Shown piece after piece: positions 51,371-59,267 of a stretch of DNA of 64,000 bases. The notes under the pieces are model-generated. The model searched no databases. It was not told the DNA's origin and saw nothing but the letters and a program-made list of their open reading frames with translations. The position numbers and the translations under genes are program-made. The DNA is taken from positions 479,276 through 543,275 of the forward strand of contig WASS01000029.1 in assembly GCA_009712635.1 (NCBI GenBank). The letters run 5' to 3'. The DNA is from Hungatella sp. (GTDB lineage Bacteria > Bacillota > Clostridia > Lachnospirales > Lachnospiraceae). Numbering within the stretch: position 1 is the stretch's first letter; each line of letters starts with the position of its first letter.

Positions 51371-52153
51371 ATGCAAAGGGGGAAATACTACCGGGATTGC
51401 CTGCCGGTAAGGGAACCATATTACTGCCTGAAAGCAGTCAGGAAAGAAAGAAACGTACTAAGAGCGTGGATAAAAGGCATAATGTGGTATAAACAGGCAC
51501 TGAAGCAGGAACCGCTGATTACAACGAAAGTAAAATGTGTGGCACAGCAGACCGGTGTGAATATGGTCGGTACCCAGTGCCGGATCAAGTCAATGAGCTC
51601 TTATTTAAAAAAATTCTACCGCAAATATAGCCAGACAGGGCAGGCGTGGGAAATTAACGACATACTGCGTTACACCTACACCATTTCTCCGGAAGTTCTT
51701 TCAGAAAAAGTATTAAAAATTATAGAGATCTACAAAAAATCTGGTTATATTACGGTTGAAATTGAGAATTACTGGCTTGACAATCAAAATCCCTATAATG
51801 GAATCAATACCATACTGCGGTCACCACAGGGGCAGACGTTTGAACTTCAGTATCATACACCGGAAAGCTTCGGTATAAAGAGCGGAAAAATCCATGAATT
51901 ATATGAGAAACAAAGACTGATAAAGGATGTCAGCAGCAGGGAATACATAGAACTGGGGGATCAGATGTTTGAACTTTCTGATTCTATGGAAATTCCCAAG
52001 GGCATAGAAAAAGTGCAGTTCTTTGGATATGAGAACGAGGAATGGGTGAGACCGGGATTGTCTCTGGGATATTTTTATCCCGATGCTCCGGAATTTGACC
52101 GCTATGAAGTCATTACAGAAACAAAGGCAAAACGGCTTTTAGATAAAAAATGA
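51371..52153 (+). CDS. RelA/SpoT-domain protein without hydrolase or regulatory domains
   Basis: A 260-aa protein with a (p)ppGpp-synthetase-like nucleotidyltransferase fold: GTQCRIKSMSSYLKKFYRKY at residues 67-86, INDILRYTYTI at 95-105 (Asp97 in the metal-binding place), NPYNGINTIL near 140 and FELQYHTPES at 157-166 (Glu158). The classic GxH after Tyr is replaced by Gly-Ile-Asn. It lacks the HD, TGS and ACT domains of Rel, so it is either a small alarmone synthetase or one of the diverged RelA/SpoT-domain proteins whose activity is unproven. AAAGGAA lies ten bases before ATG 51371. It is the first gene after the orphan RNA and precedes the SOS cassette. Confidence 0.75.
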   Translation: MQRGKYYRDCLPVREPYYCLKAVRKERNVLRAWIKGIMWYKQALKQEPLITTKVKCVAQQTGVNMVGTQCRIKSMSSYLKKFYRKYSQTGQAWEINDILRYTYTISPEVLSEKVLKIIEIYKKSGYITVEIENYWLDNQNPYNGINTILRSPQGQTFELQYHTPESFGIKSGKIHELYEKQRLIKDVSSREYIELGDQMFELSDSMEIPKGIEKVQFFGYENEEWVRPGLSLGYFYPDAPEFDRYEVITETKAKRLLDKK

Positions 52154-52200
52154 AAGGGTGTATTCCGATAAAAATACATCCTTTTATTTCCACTATTAAT

Positions 52201-52214
52201 CGAACATACATTCG
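52201..52214. promoter_or_regulatory. SOS box (LexA operator) upstream of dinB
   Basis: CGAACATACATTCG matches the Gram-positive LexA consensus CGAACrnryGTTCG with one change, 27 bases before the dinB start and next to a TATTATA -10-like stretch. Confidence 0.75.
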
Positions 52215-52240
52215 GTTATTATATACTCAGAGGTGAGTAT

Positions 52241-53521
52241 ATGAATCGGGTTATTTTTCATATTGATGTAAATTCTGCGTTTTTAAGCTGGGAAGCAGTT
52301 TATCGTTTAAAGCATCTTTCGGGAAATCTGGATCTGCGGCTGGTGCCATCCGCAGTGGGAGGAGATGTGACCATGCGTCATGGAATTATTCTGGCGAAGA
52401 GCATCCCGGCAAAGAAGTATGGCATCCACACTGGTCAGTCCGTTACGGAGGCGCTTCAGAAGTGTCCAAAACTTTTACTGGTTCCGCCCAACTATAATTT
52501 GTATCAGCGGTCCTCGGAGAGTTTTATCCGCATTTTGAAGGAGTATTCTCCCACAGTAGAGCAATATTCCATTGATGAGGCATACATGGATATGACGGGA
52601 ATGGAAGCACTGTTTGGAGAACCCCGGAAAGCAGCTTTGGAAATCGGGAGGAGAATCAGAGAAGAACTGGGCTTTACCGTTAATATTGGGATTGCTGATA
52701 ATAAAGTCCTGGCAAAGATGGCTTCGGATTTTAAAAAGCCGGACCGGGTTCATACGCTGTGGACCGGAGAAATCCAGGAAAAACTCTGGCCATTGCCGGT
52801 CAGTGAACTGTTTTTTGTAGGCAGGGCCACATTTCGCAAGCTTAGCCAGCTGGGAATAAAAACAATCAAAGATCTGGCAGAAACCGACCCTGGACTCATA
52901 AAAAGCCATTTTGGCAAGATGGGAGAGGTGATCTGGTGCTTTGCCAATGGACTGGATTTTTCAGCGGTAGAACCAGTTCCGCCGCCCAATAAAGGATACG
53001 GCAACAGCACCACCATCGCTTTTGATGTAGCAGATAAGGAACATGCCCATCTGGTGCTGTTATCTCTTGCGGAAACCCTGGCTGCAAGACTTCGGTCGGA
53101 TAACGTCCGCGCCGGAGTGTTAGCCGTGGGAATCAAGGACTGGGATTTTCACTATTACAGCCATCAGACCATTCTTTCTTCCCCTACCAATATAACAGAA
53201 GAGATCTTTCAAACAGCCTGCCAGGTATTTGATGAGGCATGGGATGAACAGCCGGTCCGCCACCTTGGAATTCACACAACCCGGATTACCAATGGGAGTG
53301 ACCGGCAGCTTGGCCTGTTTGACACAGGAGACTATGAAAAGCAGCAGCGTCTTGATGAGACCGTGGATGAAATCAGAAAACGGTTCGGCAATGATTCGAT
53401 TATAAGAGCCTCCTTTTTAACATCACCGCAGAATACGGCAGCACACTGTCTGGATCATATGGGAGGCGGAATCAGCAGGGAAAAAAGGACTGTGGATTAC
53501 AGCAGACAGACTATTTTATAA
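52241..53521 (+). CDS. dinB: DNA polymerase IV (Y family, DinB)
   Basis: A 426-aa translesion polymerase. Catalytic metal ligands are Asp9 in VIFHIDVNSAFLSWE and Asp112-Glu113 in YSIDEAYMDM; NIGIADNKVLAKMASDFKKPD near residue 148 and the little-finger domain follow. A beta-clamp-binding motif QLGLFD sits near residue 365, before the C-terminal tail. AGAGGTGAG precedes ATG 52241. The SOS box upstream indicates LexA control, and the gene leads a unit with an unknown protein and an SRAP peptidase-like protein. Confidence 0.93.
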   Translation: MNRVIFHIDVNSAFLSWEAVYRLKHLSGNLDLRLVPSAVGGDVTMRHGIILAKSIPAKKYGIHTGQSVTEALQKCPKLLLVPPNYNLYQRSSESFIRILKEYSPTVEQYSIDEAYMDMTGMEALFGEPRKAALEIGRRIREELGFTVNIGIADNKVLAKMASDFKKPDRVHTLWTGEIQEKLWPLPVSELFFVGRATFRKLSQLGIKTIKDLAETDPGLIKSHFGKMGEVIWCFANGLDFSAVEPVPPPNKGYGNSTTIAFDVADKEHAHLVLLSLAETLAARLRSDNVRAGVLAVGIKDWDFHYYSHQTILSSPTNITEEIFQTACQVFDEAWDEQPVRHLGIHTTRITNGSDRQLGLFDTGDYEKQQRLDETVDEIRKRFGNDSIIRASFLTSPQNTAAHCLDHMGGGISREKRTVDYSRQTIL

Positions 53522-53539
53522 AAACAGGAAGTGAGAAGG

Positions 53540-53857
53540 ATGTCCACTTTTGGAATCGGGATCAATGCAGGGGCGATTGACAGCGGAGAAATAAAAGGTA
53601 AAATGTATCATATAGCCTGTAAGGCGTGGTTTACAGCCAGCTGTAATTTAAGACCGTTAAGTTTTAAATTTGAAGGCGATGACGGAGAGATTCAGACGGT
53701 AAGGGAAATCACGGTAAAACACAGCGAAAATAAAATTTATTCAGGAATTCCTTCCAAAGAATATGGGTGCGAAGCCATAATCGGAGGAATACGCCATGAA
53801 TTTAAACTGATTTTTTACATGGAAGCCTGCAAATGGGTTATGATATTACCAGAATAG
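53540..53857 (+). CDS. Unknown 105-aa protein in the SOS cassette
   Basis: Starts MSTFGIGINAGAIDSGEI at ATG 53540, with AGGA upstream (a GTG at 53531 would add three residues). The protein looks like a compact beta-rich domain with alternating strands (TASCNLRPLSFKFEG, VREITVKHSENKIYSG, AIIGGIRHEFKLIFYM), four Cys spread without a CxxC pair, and no membrane helix. I do not recognise the family. It lies 18 bases after dinB and 21 bases before the SRAP gene, so it is probably LexA-controlled and may have a role in lesion handling. Confidence 0.7.
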   Translation: MSTFGIGINAGAIDSGEIKGKMYHIACKAWFTASCNLRPLSFKFEGDDGEIQTVREITVKHSENKIYSGIPSKEYGCEAIIGGIRHEFKLIFYMEACKWVMILPE

Positions 53858-53878
53858 AATACAGGGAGGGAGAATGGC

Positions 53879-54466
53879 ATGTGCGGAAGGTATTATGTAG
53901 ATGATGAGACAGCACGGGAGATTGAACAGCTGGTAAGAGAAATTGACAACAAAATAAACAGAGAGCGCCTGACCGGTGACGTTTATCCCACCAGCCAGGC
54001 AATGGTTCTTATCAGCAGGGACCGCCAGGTAATGCCTGTCCGGCAGCGCTTCGGATTTGAGAACTTTCAGAAAAAGGGTGTGATTTTTAATGCAAGATCG
54101 GAGTCTGTGCTTCAAAAGCCCATGTTTCGTGAAAGCATTCTCTTACGCAGGGCAGTCATACCATGCAGCGGATTTTATGAATGGAGTAAAAACAAGGAAA
54201 AAGCGGCATTTTACAGAGAACATCATCCCACCATGTTTCTGGCTGGCTTTTATCAGCGGGCTGAGGAAGAACGTTTCGTAATTCTCACAACCAATGCCAA
54301 TTCTTTTGTGGCACCGGTTCATGACCGGATGCCGCTGATACTGGAAAAAGATGAGATCAGGGACTGGCTTTCGGACAAAGAAGTGTTCCGGGATATGCTG
54401 GAGGAGAGGCAGATTCCGCTGAAGCGGCGTCAGGAATATGAGCAGCAGGAGCTCAAGCTCTTTTAA
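53879..54466 (+). CDS. SRAP-domain protein (YedK/HMCES-like abasic-site crosslinker)
   Basis: A 195-aa SOS-response-associated peptidase family protein. The N-terminal Cys2 (MCGRYYV) becomes residue 1 after Met removal and forms a thiazolidine with abasic sites in single-stranded DNA. Other active residues are visible: Asn71, Arg73 and Glu75 in FNARSES, Glu101 in GFYEW and His148 in APVHDRMPLIL. Protein length is slightly under the usual 220. AGGGAGGGAG precedes ATG 53879. Grouped with dinB behind an SOS box. Confidence 0.92.
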   Translation: MCGRYYVDDETAREIEQLVREIDNKINRERLTGDVYPTSQAMVLISRDRQVMPVRQRFGFENFQKKGVIFNARSESVLQKPMFRESILLRRAVIPCSGFYEWSKNKEKAAFYREHHPTMFLAGFYQRAEEERFVILTTNANSFVAPVHDRMPLILEKDEIRDWLSDKEVFRDMLEERQIPLKRRQEYEQQELKLF

Positions 54467-54540
54467 CCCTAATTGAGATTTTATATCAAAAACTTACAAA
54501 AAAAATTGGTTTTGCCGTCTGAATTCCATTAAAAAAAGGA

Positions 54541-54569
54541 TTGTAAAGGAAATCAGGCGGTGTTATAAT
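54541..54569 (+). promoter_or_regulatory. Promoter of the MarR-ABC operon
   Basis: TTGTAA at 54541-54546, 17-base spacer, TATAAT at 54564-54569. Confidence 0.7.
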
Positions 54570-54576
54570 TTTATAT

Positions 54577-54606
54577 AGTTAATTAGCTAACTATTAACAA
54601 GCTAAC
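54577..54606. promoter_or_regulatory. Predicted MarR operator at the transcription start
   Basis: AGTTAATTAGCTAACT (54577-54592) has arms AGTTA / TAACT and overlaps the predicted start; a partial copy AACAAGCTAAC follows to 54606. Position suits autorepression. Confidence 0.6.
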
Positions 54607-54622
54607 AAAAGGAGGCGTGAGA

Positions 54623-55126
54623 ATGAAACCGATGTGCCACTTTGGAGCGGAAGGACCAATGGGAATGAGCTCACCGATGCACAGCGTTATGACAAAATAT
54701 ATGAAGATCATGAAGATGCACCGGTGTATTTTAGATGAACAGGGAAAACAAACCGGAGTATACCGAAGCCAGCATCAGATTTTAATGATGCTTTATGAAC
54801 ATTCCAATGTGTCACAAAAGGAGATTGCAAAACGCCTTTACGTTTCCACTGCCACCATAGCGGTATCAGTAAAGAAACTGGAAAAAGGAGGTTACATTAC
54901 CCGGATCGTCGACAAAGAGGATAATCGGATGAATCAATTGTGTCTGACAGAGAAAGGGAGGGATATGGTAAGCAAAAGCCGGGAATATTTCCGTAATGTA
55001 GAAATGAAGATGTTTCAGGGCTTTTCCGATGAAGATTTAATGAATATGGGCAAGGTTCTGGACCGTATTTACGACAATTTATCCCAAATACCTGTAGAAA
55101 AGGACATGGCAGAAAGAGAGGAATAA
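54623..55126 (+). CDS. MarR-family transcriptional regulator
   Basis: A 167-aa winged-helix regulator. The DNA-binding core is GVYRSQHQILMMLYEHSNVSQKEIAKRL then YVSTATIAVSVKKLEKGGYITRI and the wing DKEDNRMNQLCLTEKGRDMV, in order at about residues 39-115. The N-terminus is unusual, rich in Met and His (MKPMCHFGAEGPMGMSSPMH). ATG 54623 follows GGAGG; a GTG at 54617 is possible. It heads an operon with two ABC exporter genes, the common repressor-plus-pump design, with a palindrome at the transcription start. Confidence 0.9.
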   Translation: MKPMCHFGAEGPMGMSSPMHSVMTKYMKIMKMHRCILDEQGKQTGVYRSQHQILMMLYEHSNVSQKEIAKRLYVSTATIAVSVKKLEKGGYITRIVDKEDNRMNQLCLTEKGRDMVSKSREYFRNVEMKMFQGFSDEDLMNMGKVLDRIYDNLSQIPVEKDMAEREE

Positions 55127-55130
55127 CAAC

Positions 55131-56864
55131 TTGAAACGATACTGGAAATATATAAGACCCTATCTGGGTGCCTTTATTCTGGCTCCTGTTTTGATGCTTA
55201 CGGAAGTGTTCGGCGAGATACTGCTGCCCAGGCTGACTTCCATGATCATCAATAACGGAGTGCTGGTAAGAGATGAAACATATATTGCAAAAATGGGCAT
55301 TATCATGGTTCTCATTGCTGTAGTCATGGCAATCGGCGGAATCGGAGCCGCTTATTTCTCGGCAAAGGCTTCCATCAGCTTCAGCTCTGATTTAAGAAAA
55401 GATGTTTTTCATAAGGTTCAGGAATTTTCTTTTAAAAATATTGATGATTTCAGTACCGGATCACTGGTGACCAGGCTTACCAATGACATTCAGCAGATTC
55501 AAAACGTCGTGATGTTAAACCTTCGTATGATGTTTCGGGCTCCCGGCATGCTGATTGGAGGGTTAATCATGGCATATTTAATGAACAGGCAGCTGGTCAG
55601 CATTCTTCTTGTGGTGATTCCGGTGCTGGTCATTATAATTGCCATTATACTGATCATAGCATTTCCCCGGTTCGAGGTCATGCAAAAGAAGATCGACCGT
55701 TTAAACTCCGGTGTACAGGAGGCGTTAACCAATGTCAGGGTAATAAAATCCTTTGTCAGAGAAAGCCATGAGGAAGAAAAGTTTCAGGCCACCAACCGGG
55801 ACTTAAAAGAAGGCAGCTTAAATGCCATGAAGGTAGTGATCACTTCCATGCCCTTAATGATGCTGATGATGAACATCACCACCATTGCGGTCGTGTGGTA
55901 TGGAGGGAATTTAATTATCGCAGGCAGAATGCCTGTGGGTGATTTAACTGCATTTACCATATACATTGTTCAGATTCTCATGTCTCTGATGATGCTTTCC
56001 ATGGTATTTTTACAGGCGTCCCGTGCCATGGCCTCTTTAAAGAGAGTAAAAGAGGTTTTAGATACGGAAATTGACTTGACAGATGAACATGCTTCTCAAA
56101 AATCAGCACAGATTACTGACGGAAAAGTAGAATTTCGCAATGTCTGCTTCCAATACACCCAGGACGATCTTGTTCTGGATCATATCAATTTCACTGCAGA
56201 TCCCGGTGAGACCATTGGTATTATCGGTGCGACCGGAAGCGGCAAGACATCCCTGGTTCAGCTTATCCCCCGACTTTACGATGCTGGGGAAGGCGAAGTG
56301 CTGGTAGACGGGATTAATGTAAAAGATTATTCCATCCGGCATTTAAGAGAAAGTGTAGGTATGGTTCTTCAGAAAAATGTTCTTTTTTCCGGGACTATTG
56401 AAGAAAATTTACGATGGGGAAATGAAACGGCTGATCTGGATGAAATAGTCCTGATGTCAGAAAGCGCTCAGGCTCATGGATTTATCTCCAGTTTCAAAGA
56501 AGGGTATGAAACCGATCTGGGGCAGGGCGGCTCCAATGTCTCAGGTGGACAAAAACAAAGGCTGTGTATTGCCAGAACCCTTTTAAAGAAGCCTAAAATT
56601 CTCATTCTTGATGACAGCACCTCTGCAGTGGATACTGCAACTGAAGCAAAGATCAGGCAGAGTTTTACAACCACACTGAAAGATACCACAAAATTTATCA
56701 TTGCTCAGAGAATTGGATCAGTGGAAAATGCGGATAAAATAATCGTTCTTGACGAAGGGAAAATTGCAGGGATTGGAACGCATCAAGAACTGATGGAAAC
56801 CTGTGAGGCTTATCAGGAAATATATTATTCACAAAAAGACCGGGAAAAGGAGGCAGGTGCATAA
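55131..56864 (+). CDS. ABC exporter half-transporter with degenerate Walker B (heterodimer subunit 1)
   Basis: A 577-aa protein with six membrane helices (about residues 15-300) and a C-terminal ATPase domain: Walker A GATGSGKTS near 365, Q loop MVLQKNVLF, signature NVSGGQKQR and Walker B ILILDDSTSAVDT. The residue after the Walker B Asp is Asp rather than the catalytic Glu, so the site it completes is degenerate, as in BmrC/TM287-like subunits. The H loop His is also replaced (IIAQRIGS). Start is TTG 55131 with GAGAGGA upstream. It overlaps the next gene by one base (TAATG), and the pair should form a heterodimeric multidrug exporter under the MarR protein. Confidence 0.9.
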   Translation: MKRYWKYIRPYLGAFILAPVLMLTEVFGEILLPRLTSMIINNGVLVRDETYIAKMGIIMVLIAVVMAIGGIGAAYFSAKASISFSSDLRKDVFHKVQEFSFKNIDDFSTGSLVTRLTNDIQQIQNVVMLNLRMMFRAPGMLIGGLIMAYLMNRQLVSILLVVIPVLVIIIAIILIIAFPRFEVMQKKIDRLNSGVQEALTNVRVIKSFVRESHEEEKFQATNRDLKEGSLNAMKVVITSMPLMMLMMNITTIAVVWYGGNLIIAGRMPVGDLTAFTIYIVQILMSLMMLSMVFLQASRAMASLKRVKEVLDTEIDLTDEHASQKSAQITDGKVEFRNVCFQYTQDDLVLDHINFTADPGETIGIIGATGSGKTSLVQLIPRLYDAGEGEVLVDGINVKDYSIRHLRESVGMVLQKNVLFSGTIEENLRWGNETADLDEIVLMSESAQAHGFISSFKEGYETDLGQGGSNVSGGQKQRLCIARTLLKKPKILILDDSTSAVDTATEAKIRQSFTTTLKDTTKFIIAQRIGSVENADKIIVLDEGKIAGIGTHQELMETCEAYQEIYYSQKDREKEAGA

Positions 56865-58744
56865 TGGAAGAACAAAAGAAGATAGAAAGCTTAAAAAGGC
56901 GTTACGGCCGGTCTGCCTCAGCTCAAAAAGGCGAGAGAGGTCCCGGAGGTCCTGGAGGCCCCGGTCATGGTAGACCCATGAAAAAAGGCACTCCCAAGAA
57001 TGCCAATGCAACTGCCAGACGTCTCCTGTCTTATTTAAGAGAATACAGACCCCAGATGGCAATCGCATTCGTGTGTGTAGTGATAGGAACTCTTTCTAAT
57101 TTAGGCGGCTCTTATATGCTGCGGCCCATTATGAATCAGTTTATTGCACCTTTAGACGGAAGCAGAGGAGATGTAGCAGGTCTTGCAAAAGGGCTGGCAG
57201 TTATGGCGGCGGTTTTCCTGGTGGGAGTAGCGGCCAACTATGCCCAGTCAAGAATCATGATATCGGTTGCCCAGAATGCCCTTGAAAAAATAAGAGATGA
57301 TTTATTTAAAAAGATGCAGACCCTCCCGATACGGTTTTATGATACCAACAATACCGGAGATTTAATGAGCCGTTTCAGCAATGATGTGGATACCATCGGT
57401 CAGATGTTAAGCAATACCTTAATCCAGCTCTTCTCAGGAGCATTAAGTATTGTGGGAACGCTGTTTCTTATGATCTATACCAATATCTGGCTGACACTGG
57501 TGACTCTGGTGCTGATACCGCTTATGATAAAGGCAGCAGGAATGATCGGTGCGAGAAGCCAGAAGTATTTCAGCGCTCAGCAAAGCTCTCTGGGTGCAGT
57601 AAATGGATATATTGAGGAGACAATCAGCGGACAGAAAGTGGTAAAGGTATTCTGCCATGAAGATGATGCAGAAGAGGAATTTGGAATTCTCAATGATGAT
57701 TTGAAGAATAACATGATAAAAGCCCAGTTTTTCGGCGGTGTCATGATGCCAATCATGTTTAACCTAAGTCAGTTAAATTATATATTAACTGCCTGCATCG
57801 GAGCACTTTTATGTGTAATAAAAGGATTTGACGTTGGCGGACTGACAGTATTTTTAAACTTTTCCAGACAGTTCAGCCGGCCAATTAATGAAATTTCCAT
57901 GCAGATCAGCAACGTTTTCTCTGCTCTTGCAGGAGCGGAGCGGGTATTTGCAATTATGGATGAAAGCCCTGAGCCTGCAGACGTGGAAGATGCAAAAGTG
58001 ATGGATCCAATGAATGGGTTTGTGGAATTGAAGAACGTAACCTTTGGCTATAATCCGGATAAAGTCATTTTAAAAGACATCAGCCTATATGCAAAACCAG
58101 GTCAGAAGATTGCCTTTGTAGGTTCGACCGGAGCGGGTAAAACAACAATTACCAATTTGTTAAACCGTTTTTACGATATACAGGGCGGAGAAATTAACAT
58201 TGACGGAGTGAATATCAGAAATATAAAAAGAGAAAATCTCCGGGAGAACATCGCCATGGTGCTCCAGGACACCCATTTGTTTACAGGAACCGTAATGGAG
58301 AATATTCGTTATGGAAGACTGGATGCCACAGATGAAGAAGTGATTGAGGCGGCAAAAACAGCCTCTGCCTATTCCTTTATCATGAGACTGCATGACGGAT
58401 TTCAAACGGTTTTAGAAGGAGATGGAGCTAATTTAAGCCAGGGTCAGAGACAGCTTCTTAACATAGCAAGAGCTGCTATCTCCAAAGCCCCCATTTTAAT
58501 CCTTGACGAGGCAACAAGTTCCGTAGATACAAGAACAGAAAAGCATATTGAACGAGGGATGGATCGCCTTATGACCAACCGGACCACCTTTGTAATCGCT
58601 CACCGCCTGTCCACAGTCAGAAATGCCAATGCCATTATGGTACTGGAAAATGGTGAGATCATCGAACGGGGGGATCACGAGGAACTTTTAAATCATAAAG
58701 GACGATATTATCAACTTTACACCGGAGCAGCAGAACTGGATTAA
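56864..58744 (+). CDS. ABC exporter half-transporter, catalytically competent (heterodimer subunit 2)
   Basis: A 626-aa protein: a flexible Gly/Pro-rich N-terminus (GERGPGGPGGPGHGRP near residue 24), six membrane helices (about 60-350), then the ATPase with Walker A GSTGAGKTT near 420, signature NLSQGQRQL, Walker B ILILDEATSSVDT with the catalytic Glu, and H loop FVIAHRLST. It supplies the intact catalytic Glu to the pair. The signature Gly-Gly is Gln-Gly here. Heterodimeric exporters of this type (BmrCD, LmrCD, TM287/288) expel drugs; the substrate is not known here. Confidence 0.92.
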   Translation: MEEQKKIESLKRRYGRSASAQKGERGPGGPGGPGHGRPMKKGTPKNANATARRLLSYLREYRPQMAIAFVCVVIGTLSNLGGSYMLRPIMNQFIAPLDGSRGDVAGLAKGLAVMAAVFLVGVAANYAQSRIMISVAQNALEKIRDDLFKKMQTLPIRFYDTNNTGDLMSRFSNDVDTIGQMLSNTLIQLFSGALSIVGTLFLMIYTNIWLTLVTLVLIPLMIKAAGMIGARSQKYFSAQQSSLGAVNGYIEETISGQKVVKVFCHEDDAEEEFGILNDDLKNNMIKAQFFGGVMMPIMFNLSQLNYILTACIGALLCVIKGFDVGGLTVFLNFSRQFSRPINEISMQISNVFSALAGAERVFAIMDESPEPADVEDAKVMDPMNGFVELKNVTFGYNPDKVILKDISLYAKPGQKIAFVGSTGAGKTTITNLLNRFYDIQGGEINIDGVNIRNIKRENLRENIAMVLQDTHLFTGTVMENIRYGRLDATDEEVIEAAKTASAYSFIMRLHDGFQTVLEGDGANLSQGQRQLLNIARAAISKAPILILDEATSSVDTRTEKHIERGMDRLMTNRTTFVIAHRLSTVRNANAIMVLENGEIIERGDHEELLNHKGRYYQLYTGAAELD

Positions 58745-58771
58745 TCCATGGTTTTTACCAGGTAAATTCAT

Positions 58772-58841
58772 AAGGGAGCATTGGGCAAAGCTATGAATAG
58801 AAAGGGATTTCTATTCATAACATACTCAATGTTCCTTTTTT
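58772..58841 (+). terminator. Terminator of the MarR-ABC operon
   Basis: AAGGGAGCATTG (58772-58783) against CAATGTTCCTT (58827-58837) with a nested TATGAATAGAAA / TTTCTATTCATA hairpin, then T6. Confidence 0.85.
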
Positions 58842-59065
58842 GTTATTATTTATTTTAATAAATAAAAGGGTTTATTAATGAAAAATATTTATGAATAATG
58901 AATTTGATTTTTCAGAAAAAAGAAAAAATTAACAAAAATTTAACAAAGAAATATGTATAAAAATAAAAATATGAATTGGAAAATTTAATTATTTTGTTTT
59001 TTTATGTGTACAAGCAGAGCTGATTGTTTTTTTTGGTATACAAAAGCAATGGTTACAATGTTTAA
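58842..59065. other. AT-rich gene-free stretch upstream of rnf
   Basis: Very AT-rich, no frame with a ribosome site. A possible weak promoter ends in TACAAT at 59054-59059, just before the Rex-type site. Nothing else could be assigned. Confidence 0.4.
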
Positions 59066-59083
59066 TTGTTTAACATTTAACAA
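59066..59083. promoter_or_regulatory. Rex-type operator (NADH/NAD+ sensor) upstream of rnf
   Basis: TTGTTTAACATTTAACAA differs from the Rex consensus TTGTTAAnnnnTTAACAA at one base. It lies seven bases after the TACAAT box and 202 bases before rnfC. Confidence 0.7.
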
Positions 59084-59168
59084 TGAATTCTGATATTAAT
59101 AGAAGCAATACCTCCTTCCAATGGTAAGAATTACAATTGGAACACAGTATACAATATGTAATTTCGGA

Positions 59169-59197
59169 TTGTTTCAACTAACAGATTGTGTTATACT
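59169..59197 (+). promoter_or_regulatory. Proximal promoter of the rnf operon
   Basis: TTGTTT at 59169-59174, 17-base spacer, TATACT at 59192-59197. Confidence 0.6.
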
Positions 59198-59206
59198 TAT
59201 TCCGGT

Positions 59207-59228
59207 GACAAAATGAGAAAATTTTGTC
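59207..59228 (+). repeat. Hairpin at the 5' end of the rnf message
   Basis: GACAAAAT (59207-59214) and ATTTTGTC (59221-59228), perfect arms, flanked by CCGG / CGGG. It begins at the predicted transcript start and has no T run, so it may stabilise the message. Confidence 0.55.
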
Positions 59229-59267
59229 GGGAGAGATAAAGAATTGTAAAGAAAGAGGGTTAGTCTA

